DNA of 64,000 nucleotides from Tyto alba (Eukaryota > Chordata > Aves > Strigiformes > Tytonidae), in contig NW_024881322.1 of the NCBI RefSeq assembly GCF_018691265.1, positions 7,440,001 through 7,504,000 on the forward strand. Reading direction: 5' to 3'. The notes under the pieces were generated by a model that searched no databases, had not been told where the DNA came from, and worked only from the letters and a program-made list of their open reading frames with translations. Position numbers and translations under genes: made by a program. Shown one piece after another: positions 12,022 through 22,262 of the stretch (the stretch's first letter is position 1; the number at the start of each line of letters is the position of its first letter).

Positions 12022-15000
12022 AAAAAATGTAATTTAAATAGCTAAATCCTATTTCTGAATAAAAAGAAATCAGATAAATTATTTTTAATCCTTGATATTT
12101 ACACCCTGCTATTAAGCCACTCCCCACCACAGTGCACTGTGTGTGGTACTGTTATATGTGCTGTGGGTTTGGTTAGACATAAAGCAGATGCCCTGATCAC
12201 TAAAGCTCCCCTGACATTTTCTCATGAGTGCATCATGGTGGTTTGACCAAATTCTAAGCTGGGTACTAACATTTTTTTTTTCTTCCTTAATTCCTCCCAT
12301 GCATTTAATAAGATTTGATATTCATCTTCCCTCCCGTATCTTGTAGCACTGCTTTGCCTTACTGTATTCCACACTAAAAGCAGACATAGCACAGCAACGA
12401 ATGAAGCAATTGTTACAAAGCCTTTACCAACCTCTTAGGGACATGGTGAGAATTAATTAATTGCTTATTCAGAGCTTTTATATCCTAAAATTAAAAATAG
12501 CATAATCATAATAAACACAGATTCCTACATTATCAGAATCAGTTACTAAAATCCCCAGTAAAGACAATACAAGCTTCCTACTAAAAAAATTTCAGGACTT
12601 TATTCCAATCTCAACCCTGCTGGGAGACATGAAAAAATTAACCCAGGCTAACTTTTACGGTCAGTAAGTTATATCTCATTAAAGACCTGTATAACATTTT
12701 CTTTCATAATCATACTGAAACAAATTAGGATCATTTCAGTTCTGAAGAGAAGAATTTAAGGAATCTATCCATTTATGTGGCAGTGCTAATCCACTTTCAA
12801 TTCACACATTTAGTTAATTCAGATTAAGTTTTCCTCAGTGACTCCGCATAAGCAAATCCTGACTCTGAAGCAACCACCTCCCGTCATCGATACTCAGCAG
12901 CAGCTTTTGTAAATTCGGTAACCTTGTGGATTTATGCAGTTGGACATGGGCAATGGTTTCTTCAAAGCCTCAAACCTCTGGGACTCAGATCTGAGCACCA
13001 GAGAAGTGAGGGAACTGCAGAGGAGATTCCCGTAGCCCCTCGCTGGAGATGTGACCCAGGGTTGCTCCAAACCACACTCCAGATGCAGTAACCCTCAAGG
13101 GCTGTCAGGCAGCCAAGAGCAGACGGGCTGTGGGTCCCCCAGTGCCGTTCCTTCTCACGCCTCACTCGTCCCTGGTGCTCAGAGGCAGAAGAGATCGGTC
13201 TCTCCATGCAAAATTTACTCCATCAGGTGCAACGCCCATCCTAAAGGAACCTTTTGTGCCCCACTTGTGTTCAAATGGTCAGAATGAGATTTGGATTGAG
13301 ACTTCTGTGTCCAATTTCTGTACCGTGAATACCTGCCAGATCTTCAGGACCTCACTTCAGGCATAACTTTATTGTTTTAGAGAGAGAAATACGCTGGCAA
13401 GTTTCAAACCCTCTGAAAGATGGCACTAATCCACTCCACTGTTACACTACTACCAGGGAGGTCTGCTGAAAGACACCAGCACGAGGGCAAAGAGCCCATA
13501 AATGGGAAACTGAAACGGAGTACCCTGACATGCAAAGAGCCAATGCTGAATTCAAAACAACCAAAACAATCCTCTCCTTGTGCCCCGAGGCACTGAAATT
13601 CTCTCTGAGAGTGATGTTCTTTTAAAAGAAGAGTAATCAAATATAAATGCTTTTCAGTGCTGAAGCCAACACCTGCACCCAGGATGCGCAGGGATAAATG
13701 CACCTGTGAAGAAAATGCCTTTGTTCCTTTTGGGCTCACATCAAGGCAACGTGCTGTAGGTGGCTGCAACTCCTGTAGCTGAATGTAAAGGCGGTGCCCT
13801 AAAAAAAGACAACAACACTGGTTTTGTGTACCGTTAAATCTGGCTTGCCACCAGGGATTCATTTAAGATACAGGGGTCCCGACGCTATGTGCCGCTGATG
13901 TATTTTGAAGTTAGGGCAGATCTATTCATTGCTAAGCAAGCCTTTACAAATATGTTAGCGTATCCTGCATAAGCCATGGGAGGTGTTTAGGAGACTATAG
14001 AGGAGTGTTCATTAGAGCTGCTCAGCAGTGAGGAACTGGAGCACAAATGCATTTTGTTGCGAGAGGAACAAACGCACTGCTCAGAGGAGGTTTACAGATA
14101 TGTACACCATTATAAGCTGCTCTTACCGCCTTGTTGTGTCCTTTTCAGCTTCTTTGTTCCAGCTTTTCTTGTGTTTTCTCCTTCTTTTCTCACCTTCATT
14201 GCTCCCAATTGCTCCTTTGCTTTTACCTTGCTGTTTTCCCTTTCCTTCCCATGTCCAGCTGCGAGGCCACTCTTCCTCCCAGGTCTGAACAGTCCCAGCA
14301 ATACAGCAGTGACCACTCTGACACTTCACTAGCTCTATAGCTCTCCTTGGCAGGACCTGAACACTTTCAGGCACACAAGCCTGGGAGCATGTCAACTCAA
14401 TGCATTATCTGCACTTAGCATTACTGACTGGTCCCCCTAAGGTATTTTTCTTCTCCCAAGAGAGATAAAGAGGTCTTGCAGGGTGATTCATCCCATTCTC
14501 ATCACCTTCTGGAGTGGTCTCACTTGCACTGGCTTAGGTTATATGCTTAGGTGATGCTCTTGAACCAGGCACCTCAGTCAGATTGCCTGCTATCTCAGGG
14601 TAGCCAGAGTGAATCTGGGCTTCAAACCCTGCCAGCCTGACATACCCTTTGCGTTAGGCTTGGGGTTGGTGTAGTTTTTTGCCAATTCGGGCTAAGGATA
14701 AATATTAATTCTGGATTCACTAAAGCTGTATACATGCAGTCTGCAGTGGGTTTGGTCCTTTTCTAACTATGTAGAAGCTCAAAGTCACCATCAGCTGCAC
14801 AAACAATCTATGAATTCATAATCTGTGAATTTTAGAGGATGGGGAACAATTACTGTACAATGCTGCACATGTATTATTCAAGCTCCTGAAGCCACCCAGC
14901 TGGCAAGACAACAAAAGAACAAACGTTTTGCAATAAAGTTCATTTTAATTGGAAGACCAAAGAGTCACATGTGCCTCTCCTTTTAGCCTTAAGGACAGCA

Positions 15001-15448
15001 GTAAAACTAATGTCATTTTCAGAGCCACTGCTATTAAAAAGGGGATGAGAAAGGCTTTGCTTTCTAACTATCAGCAGCCATATTCACTTTTAATGCCTGT
15101 CTATGCTACCCTACCATTATACAGAGGAGTCCATTTTGGTGAGACTGTGGTAATGTATAATTTGCTTTTTATGGATTATATAGCCTGTCACCTCAAATAT
15201 TAATCTAGATATTACCAGAGAAGGGATAAACACAACAAAGGTCTGTTTCTGTAAACTCAGCCCACATTCACAACACCACTATACAAAATCAGTGCAGGGT
15301 GGGAAGCCCTTTGGTTTGTTATCCTTGGCATAAGAAATATCTCAATAACTAAATTAATTTAGACTCTCTGACATAGAGACAAGTGTACATAAGGCTGTCT
15401 TCAGGACAAACTCATGCACCAGGCTAGATGTCAGGATGATGACATTTC
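12022..15448. other. Non-coding DNA
   Basis: The stretch 12,420-12,830 is very AT-rich with homeodomain-type ATTA/TAAT words but no clear element. The stretch 12,960-13,220 is moderately GC-rich and gives overlapping open frames on both strands without splice support. A 152-codon antisense frame at 13,404-13,862 is open but has no recognisable domain and no clean acceptor or donor. A C/T-rich tract lies at 14,130-14,260 (TTTTCTCC, TTCCCTTTCC), purine-rich on the minus strand. Confidence 0.6.
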
Positions 15449-15467
15449 TTTTTTTTTTTTTTTTTTT
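15449..15467. repeat. Poly(T) run, 19 bases
   Basis: A clean run of T is embedded in otherwise complex sequence. No recognisable retroposon body lies on either side. Confidence 0.9.
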
Positions 15468-16216
15468 CCTTGGTTTAACAAATCACTAAGGGCAGTTTTG
15501 CATGGTTCACATCTGCAGTTTCGTACAACTTGAGGTTGAAGTCCCAAAGTGGGTGAAACCACTGGTACAGCCTGTTCCAAGGACACATATTTATGAGGAC
15601 AAAGCTCATGAGATCAGGAGAGATCCAGATGAAGCCAGCCTCTGGCTAACTAACTGCTGCATCCCTCATCCTGCAAACCCGTATGCTATTATGCTTCACC
15701 CTCCTCACGCATTCTCCTAGAGCGACCTGCTGGTATTAATAGCCCACTACCATCAGGGTCCAGTGTGACATATCAGAGAAAAGGAATTTGCTCCTTTTTG
15801 AAAAAGGCAGGCAGCTTTGGCATTCCCTGCTCAGCTTCTCTGAGCTGCTCACTATGCTGTACTCCACCCATGCAAGGGCAAATTTCGTGGCCCCCTTCAC
15901 TGGTTTACAAGGCTGTGCAGCAGGTCAGTGTGGTAGAAATAAATTGTGGGTTCACTGTAGTGGGATGGTGGTAGTAGATACAGACTTTCACACCTGCTGC
16001 AAATGGATATTCTCCTAGGCAGCTGCTGTCGCTGGGAAACTGCTCTCCTGAAGCAAGGAAAGGGGCATTCCCTGCAGGAAGGAGCTCTGACTTCTTGCCA
16101 GGACAACAAGATCTGCTTGATTAGACAGAGGTGTTCTGCCCATGCCCTGTAGGACAGCACATCTGCTTTGTTGGGCACTTAAGACCTTTATTTAGAGTTG
16201 AACCTTGTCTGACCAA
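15468..16216. other. Non-coding DNA
   Basis: Open frames of about 70-93 codons occur on both strands (for example 15,897-16,178 minus). None has matching splice sites or a recognisable product. No named repeat was seen. Confidence 0.55.
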
Positions 16217-16274
16217 GTCAAAAGTCCCACTTGTATAGGATCAAAAGTCGAAAGTCCCAAAGAGCATAGGATCA
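16217..16274. repeat. Imperfect tandem duplication, about 27-28 bp unit
   Basis: The two copies are 16,217-16,243 and 16,247-16,274. Both begin GTC[A/G]AAAGTCCCA and end ATAGGATCA, with different middle bases. The pattern suggests an old local duplication. No protein-binding role can be assigned. Confidence 0.75.
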
Positions 16275-16475
16275 GGCTCTTAATCTTTCAACATATTCAG
16301 GAGCACAGAGTTCAGTGAATTTCAGTCTTTTACTGAAATCTCTGGCTAATGAACAACAGTTTGCTCCATCCTGAGCTCCCTGTAGCACTTTATTTAAGAT
16401 CTCCAAAAACGCTCACCAAATTTAAACTTGCTCAGATTTCTTTTCACTTTCTTTTTTAAAGGGTGGAAGCTTTGC

Positions 16476-16516
16476 TTTTTTTTTTTTTTTTTTTTTTTTT
16501 TTGCTTTTTTTTTTTT
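16476..16516. repeat. Double poly(T) tract interrupted by GC
   Basis: A run of 27 T is followed by GC and a further 12 T. It is one of the longest homopolymer regions in the window. The reverse strand reads as an A-rich tract that an ORF caller would turn into poly-lysine; that is not a gene. Confidence 0.9.
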
Positions 16517-17182
16517 AGCTTGGTAAATAGATTATTTCTGAGTAGCTGATTGAAGCACTGATTCCTCCCCTTCCTTCTGTCATCCAGGGTGAATATAGAT
16601 ACTTTAATAATGCTCCAAGACTGCATTTGCTCTGTACCAGAAACCACTCTTTAGTTTTGTTCTGTGAAACATATATACATTGGTGACTGCTTGTTGGCCT
16701 CTGGTCAAGGGAAATAATAAATGAGCACAATAAATTTAAGAGATGGGAGAAGAGAGATCTTTTGGACGTGAAAATATCACTGCTAGCAATTTCAAAACCT
16801 CGTTCCAGGTTGCCCCAGCCCCTCCAAACCCTGTGTCCTTCCTGCCTTCCAGGATATCATTAGTCCTGGAGGTGGGGAGAAGCCAAAAGAACGACAGCTG
16901 CTCAACTCCAGCTTCTGCAAACAGTCCAAGGACAATCTGCTTCTTTCCAGACCACTTCGGGGGGGTAAAAATTACCCTTCCATTTTTTAAGTGTACATTT
17001 TGTATTTAAAAGACCACACACAGTGCAGAGCTTTGAAATGATACTGTGGGATTCAAAAGGATATTTTCTGGCCATAACAATTTATGGTGCTGCATCAGAG
17101 CCCTCTTTGAAGAAACGAGGGGAAGCCAAGTGGCTTTGGCAGGAAGAGAAATGGCCATCCAATGATATGTCCAGACATCAGG
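16517..17182. other. Non-coding DNA preceding a CR1 fragment
   Basis: No exon is supported. An 88-codon plus frame at 16,743-17,009 has no recognisable domain. The 3' part, around 17,040-17,180, may be the heavily decayed upstream part of the CR1 fragment that becomes recognisable at about 17,183, but I cannot align it with confidence. Confidence 0.5.
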
Positions 17183-17410
17183 TTTAAAACAAATAAAGAC
17201 GCAAGCATCACCGTGGGATGTTGCAAAGACCAGAATTACAAATGGGTTAAAAAAAGGATTAGACAAATTCATGGAGACTGAGCCCACTGGCAGCTATTAA
17301 ATATGGGGATCTGGCTGCAGTCTCTGGCTTGTGAAGTCCCCTATTTCACTGATTGCCAGCAACTGCTAGGTTTGATCGAAGGAAGATGTCTCTACGTGCC
17401 CTGTCATTGT
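17183..17410 (+). mobile_element. CR1-family LINE, 3' terminal fragment (sense)
   Basis: From memory this follows the order of a widespread sauropsid CR1-type 3' region. It opens with ggtttaaaacaaataaa and then a shortened middle. Next come gggttaaaaaaaggattaga and caaattcatggagactgagc, followed by a 'ggctattaa...atggggatctggctgcagtctctg' type segment and a 'gattgccagcaactg' type segment. CR1 elements are non-LTR retrotransposons that insert mostly as 5'-truncated copies, so a lone 3' fragment is usual. No coding capacity remains. The family (CR1 or a close relative) is firm; the subfamily is not assigned. The ends are approximate because both margins fade into unique sequence. Confidence 0.8.
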
Positions 17411-17697
17411 GGCCTTTCCCCAGTTGCCACCAAGAAAAGGCAGTGTGCTGGTGCAGCCCTGAGTCTCGTGCGGGAGGGGGAAGCGCTGGTCTGCCCCGCT
17501 GAGTTACCCCAGGGCTGTGAGGACGAGTGCTGCCAGCTGCACGGGGGGGTCTCTCATCAACCGAACGTACAGAGGTGTTCGGCGGGTGCTAAAGGAAGAG
17601 CCGAGGAGCAGCGAGGGTATGTGCATCCTAAGGCAGCACCCAGGAGGCTGGCAGCTACCAGAAAATGCACTCATTAGGTTTCCTGCAGGACTTCTGG
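17411..17697. other. Moderately GC-rich non-coding DNA
   Basis: The sequence is more GC-rich than its surroundings, with scattered CpG, and is open in several overlapping frames. No splice-flanked exon was found. It lies between the CR1 fragment and a poly(A) run, so part of it could be an older retroposed sequence; nothing recognisable supports that. Confidence 0.5.
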
Positions 17698-17719
17698 AAA
17701 AAAAAAAAAAAAAAAAAAA
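17698..17719. repeat. Poly(A) run, 22 bases
   Basis: An uninterrupted run of A is followed by GACACACACC. It could be the tail of an old plus-strand retroposed transcript, but the upstream 300 bases hold no recognisable gene body and no target-site duplication was found by eye. Confidence 0.9.
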
Positions 17720-19019
17720 GACACACACCCCAGTAAAGTCTTTAACACTGAACACAAACGCTGCAGTGTAGTCAGCAGGAATCCCCTCCACAAATTCAAA
17801 ATACAGCCCGGGACTGAGAGCTTGTGCAGCAATATCCTCACTCGGGCAGGTGGAGAAAAAACACAGGGACAGTCTCCAAGGTTGCAGCCCAGAGAGGGGA
17901 AGCTGTGCTCAGGGGAGAGCAACATCCCCAGGACTCCACACCTCCCTGAAGAACAACCCAGATATATTTTCAGAAGAGATACAGCTGAGATCAGACTTCA
18001 AAAATATCCAGTAGCTTCTGTAAAACAGAAACTCTCACCATGAGCAGCTCCCCACATGATGCAAAGAGCCTGGTGTTGGTGAAGACCCTGACATGAGGTT
18101 ACCTACCCAGGTAAGAAGGGACATCTCCTCAAAGTCTAGCCCCCTTCTCAAGCAAAGTGCGTTTGAAAATCTGTATTCTTGCTCAAAAAATCCACTGACC
18201 AATCTCTGCATTTTAATAACATGGCATAGCAAAGTCATATTGCATTTTGAGAAGGTTGTGGGTTTTTTTTTTTTTTTCCCAAGTAACTGTTCCCTTTCTA
18301 ATACTTTATGCAAGCAGACTTTAGTGCTGATCCTGTATAGCACCTGTAAGCTATCTGGAAGATGAACAGCTACACAGACACAAGCAGCCTACCCCAAAAT
18401 TATGGCAATGAGAGATAATGATCCTGGCTGCAAAGGCAGAGCACTATTCTCAACACCATCTTTTTAAAGTCTTCTCTCAGCTGTAACTCTTCTGGTGCTG
18501 TCACGCCAAGCCTGGTCTCATTCTTCTCATGTTTGCACAGATGTAAACCCAGGAATATATTTATTACAGTTGGTATTGGGGATTTTCCTCCTTTCTCAAG
18601 CAGTAGAGTGGCATTTTACCAAATCGATGGCAGGGTCACTTTGTTAGCTAGCAAAAAAAGTACTTGCTGAACTCTGAGATTGTGCTTTGGCCTGCACATC
18701 TTCCACCGCCCAGCACTAAATGTCACTGTGGAGGGCAAGGACAGGGAACGGTCAGACAGTCCCCGAATCAGCACATCAGTGTGGTACCAGTGGCAAACAG
18801 CTGGAGCACAGCCAGCCCTCTTACTCACCCCCTCCTTCATTGCTACAGCTTGTACCCAACTGTAAAAGCACCAGGCACTGCCCACGTGTGAGGCAGCAGA
18901 GCCTTAAGAGAGGTGCACAGAGCTAAAAAATGATGCGATGACTAAAACAGGCACTGGGGACTCCAGGGACACGGGTGCTGCGTGACACCAGGCAGCTCAG
19001 CAGCACCGCTGCGCTGGTG
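17720..19019. other. Non-coding DNA
   Basis: A poly(T) run of 15 lies at 18,263-18,277. Overlapping short open frames at 18,616-18,926 occur on both strands, typical of chance in moderately GC-rich DNA. No promoter, RNA gene or named repeat was seen. Confidence 0.55.
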
Positions 19020-19210
19020 GAGGCTTAATGAGCGCTTGGGAATCCTGCAACTTTTTTTTTTTAATTACATTGTGCTGCACTGTGAGCTTTTGCTATAACA
19101 GGTCTGCCTGAAATACCATGCACAATGATCCGTTAAAAAAGTCATCTTAACATTAAAAATGACTGGAAAAAATACATCTAGAATTCATTTTAATGTGCAC
19201 ATTTTTCTCT
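19020..19210. promoter_or_regulatory. Possible conserved regulatory block
   Basis: Complex AT-rich sequence is dense in TAAT/ATTA words (ttaatgagcg, ttaattacatt, cattttaatgtgcac) and free of simple repeat apart from a short T run. This texture is typical of developmental enhancers in vertebrate gene deserts. The call rests on texture only; no alignment was possible. Confidence 0.25.
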
Positions 19211-21734
19211 CCATCCTATTCTACCTCCCCTATTTTTCCAATCACTCCTCTCTCCTTTTATTTCAGCACAGCCTGTAAAATGCTGGTCCAAGTCTTTGAC
19301 TTTTGGTTCCTGTAGGTCTTATGTTAAAATCTCCAAGTGGTAGCAGCAGGTGGAGTAGAGGCAGATGACCTCTTCCCAGTTTTAGGGGTTTAAAATGGAT
19401 TTTAACCATTTATGGAAGGGATTATATGCTTTTTCTTCCAGTCCAAAGGACCTTTTAGAAACAAGAAGTAGCCGAAGGAAGGGAAAGACTTCTATTTAAA
19501 TGAAGCAAGGCTTTAAATAAATTATGGTTTCCCAAGGAAATGAGACTTGCAGACTGATTCCCCAGACATCTTTCAGGCTGGCTGGTCAGGCTCAGCCAGG
19601 TTTGCCAAATGGGCTGACACCTCAGAGGTTTGAGTCAGCCTGCAGAGAAGAAAATCCTCACGTTAGGTCATCCACTGTGCTGATAACAATGAATGCTGTC
19701 GCTACTTCTGCAGCCTCCCCATCCGAGTGTAGGGCATGTGAGGGGGGGGAAGGCAGGGAGGAAGAGGAAGGAAGCAGTCAGGAGCACCATGGCTCCAGGG
19801 AGGGGTAAGAGGCACAGTTAGGAGCCTGAGGATGCTGCAGTGAGGCTTTAGCGAGCTTTTGGGGAGCCAGCTACAGCTCCAATAGCCAGCTGGAGAGCAC
19901 TGGTCCCGACTGTGTCTGTCAGCAGTCCAGAAAGCACCGCACTGCTGCTTTTTTTTAAGATAACAGCAGGGACAGTAAGATCTGGTAGGGCTGTCAGAGG
20001 GCAGCTGCTGCAAAGGCCAGGAATGGTTCCCAGTCTCATAAAATCCATCCCAATGGGAGCAAATAGGACTCATCTCACTATTCACATTGCAACACAGAAG
20101 CCCGCCGGTAAGCTGGTCATCCCTGTCTCTATTTATAGAAAAGGGGGAAGAACAACAGAGTTTTAGGGTGCCATGACCTAGTTTAGGCCAAGAAGGGGAA
20201 GACCCAAGACTATGTTAGTTATATGTGTGCTGGCTGTAATGGAAGCCTAGGGTCACTGCTGCAGAAATCTGGGGTGGGGAAAACCTTCTTCAGGTAGATA
20301 AGTCCCATCCAGCAGTCCCTCTAACCCCTCTTCCTTGAGCCTGCTATCCAGAAAGAAATTACACACCCACAAGCAGGTATTTTCAGCAGAGAGGGGAACC
20401 CCAACCCCAGGTCAACACACTCAAAGCCCTGTGCCCTAAATACAGAGAAGTGCCCTCCTGCACCCTGCACTCGTTTAGCAACCCCTCTCCGCAGCACCAG
20501 CCAATTCCCCATCCTTCAGCCAGCGAGAAGGCGAGAGAACAGGAGAGGGAGCGCACAACCAGGCTGCGATCACAAACACAAGGGAAGGACTAAGCTGCGC
20601 TTTCTACAGAGGGAGTTGCTGCCTGCCAGCCACCCCGAGCCATGCAGCAGCATGTCTAGCCAGTAGCACCGCACCCCCAGAGACCTAATTTGCAGAAGCT
20701 GCAAATAATGAAGAATACCTCAAAGAAAGGAAGAAAATAAATAAAGAAATAAAAATCCCGTTAAAAACTTCTCTGTTTAAAAGGATTTCTGCAGCCCTCC
20801 CGCTTCACATCTTCGACCACGGGGTAAAGGAAAGAGCCAGGCACCCCCTCGCAGCAGCTGCAGTGTGGCAGAACTGCCACCTCCCTGCTGCCGTATCTCC
20901 CCTCCCCAAGTTAGTAAATCTCCTGCAGGCTCTTTCTGAACTGCCTCTCTCCGCGGCTCCTGCGTGGCACAAGCAGATCTTAACATCCATCAGCAGGCCC
21001 ACCAGACGTCACTCCCGTAGTCACCCCCAAGGCAATCCCCCGGCACCCTCCTCCACCGGCAGCTACCCGCCCTTGCCACGACACACCATGCCATGTTACT
21101 CAGGAGGACGGATTCCTTCGGCTGCGAAGAGTCTGCCATTCCACGCGGTCGGTTCCCCTCACCTTGCCAAGTAGCAGACAAGGTCTCCAGGTGCCTCTGG
21201 CAGGGGACAACCAGGGAAAGCAGCAAAGGAGCCACCAAGCCAGTTTTCGGTCTTCTGTAGGCCCCAGAAGGATTTGGGGAGGTGCACAAGATGAAGGAAA
21301 TCTTGTGCACTAATGGTCTCATGAGCTAGGACCAAAATGACTGCCTGCTCCTCCCGAACACAACTCCTCTGTGCCTGGCTTTCATAACGTAGCACACACC
21401 CTTGCAGCACTCAGGCAGACGCGCTCTGACCTCGAAGCCAGGGCTCTTCCAGACCTGGACCTGTCACACTGGTTTGCAGGGGAGTGAACTGTGGAACCTT
21501 GCCAACCTTCCTTGCCTCTCCGCTGCAGATTCAGCGAAGACGGCATGCAACACACCGAGTCAGATTCCAGATGCCATCCCTCTAAGCGCTCAAGAGACAC
21601 AACCCCATCGAGACCTCCAGATGAAAACACACAAGTTGGGGGATAAGCATGCCACAGATGCCCCCTTTTTTTTCCCCACCATGCCTCCCCAACCTCTGTA
21701 TGTGACATGTACGGCTAATCATGATTGCACCCTC
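19211..21734. other. Non-coding DNA with A-rich and GC-rich patches
   Basis: A GAAA/AAAT-rich patch lies at 20,710-20,760. A moderately GC-rich patch with scattered CpG follows at 20,800-21,200, open on both strands without exon-like boundaries. The stretch 19,736-19,800 is purine-rich on the plus strand (GGGGGGGAAGG, GAGGAAGAGGAAGG). No gene is supported. Confidence 0.55.
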
Positions 21735-22262
21735 TGATAGTCAGCAATTTGCATCTTTTTGGTAATTATCCCATCACCTGCACGGAGCAGATAATTCAGT
21801 GGGCCTGCCGGCACCATTCAACAGCCACGACCCCAGGTTATAAAGTGCTGAGTGGAAAATTTTAATGACTAGGGGCTGGTGAAATCTTAAATTGATGGCA
21901 ATATATGGTGAAATCTCTTAAATAATGTGAAATGCCCTTTTGCCTGGAAAGGGCTGGATGAACCTGTGGTTGATAAGTTGTTAAATTACATCCCATGGCT
22001 GACTGCTTGTCTTGGGAAGGTACTGAATGATAAGTGCTCAAATTATCGTTACTGCACAGAGTGAAACTATTTCCAGCAGAGATTATTTGATAAAAGAGAA
22101 GTTATTTATCATGATTAAAACCAGTACATTTGTACTTCTCCACATTGAACAGATCCTGGAATGGCAATCATCTTCCAAAAAGGTACCTGAGCCTGATTTA
22201 AAGGGCTTTATGACTGCTTTAATGGATGAGTTTTTCTCTCATGGAGAAAGAAGATTTTAATA
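21735..22262. promoter_or_regulatory. Probable enhancer-like block
   Basis: About 500 bases of complex sequence are packed with homeodomain-type and GATA-type words: ggtaattatccc, gataattcag, tttaatgac, aaattatcgtt, gattatttgataaa, tttatcatgattaaa. A local direct repeat, TGGTGAAATCTTAAAT at 21,877-21,892 and TGGTGAAATCTCTTAAAT at 21,906-21,923, suggests paired binding sites. A 77-codon plus frame at 22,027-22,260 is open, so a coding explanation is not strictly excluded, but it lacks exon boundaries. The function is inferred from texture alone. Confidence 0.35.

Noticed and set aside
13404..13862. 152-codon minus-strand open frame
   Set aside because: No domain, no credible acceptor or donor; composition compatible with chance.
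16456..16647. Lysine-rich small protein
   Set aside because: It is the translation of a poly(A) tract on the minus strand.
17411..17719. Processed pseudogene ending in the poly(A) run
   Set aside because: No recognisable gene body before the poly(A) and no target-site duplication seen by eye.
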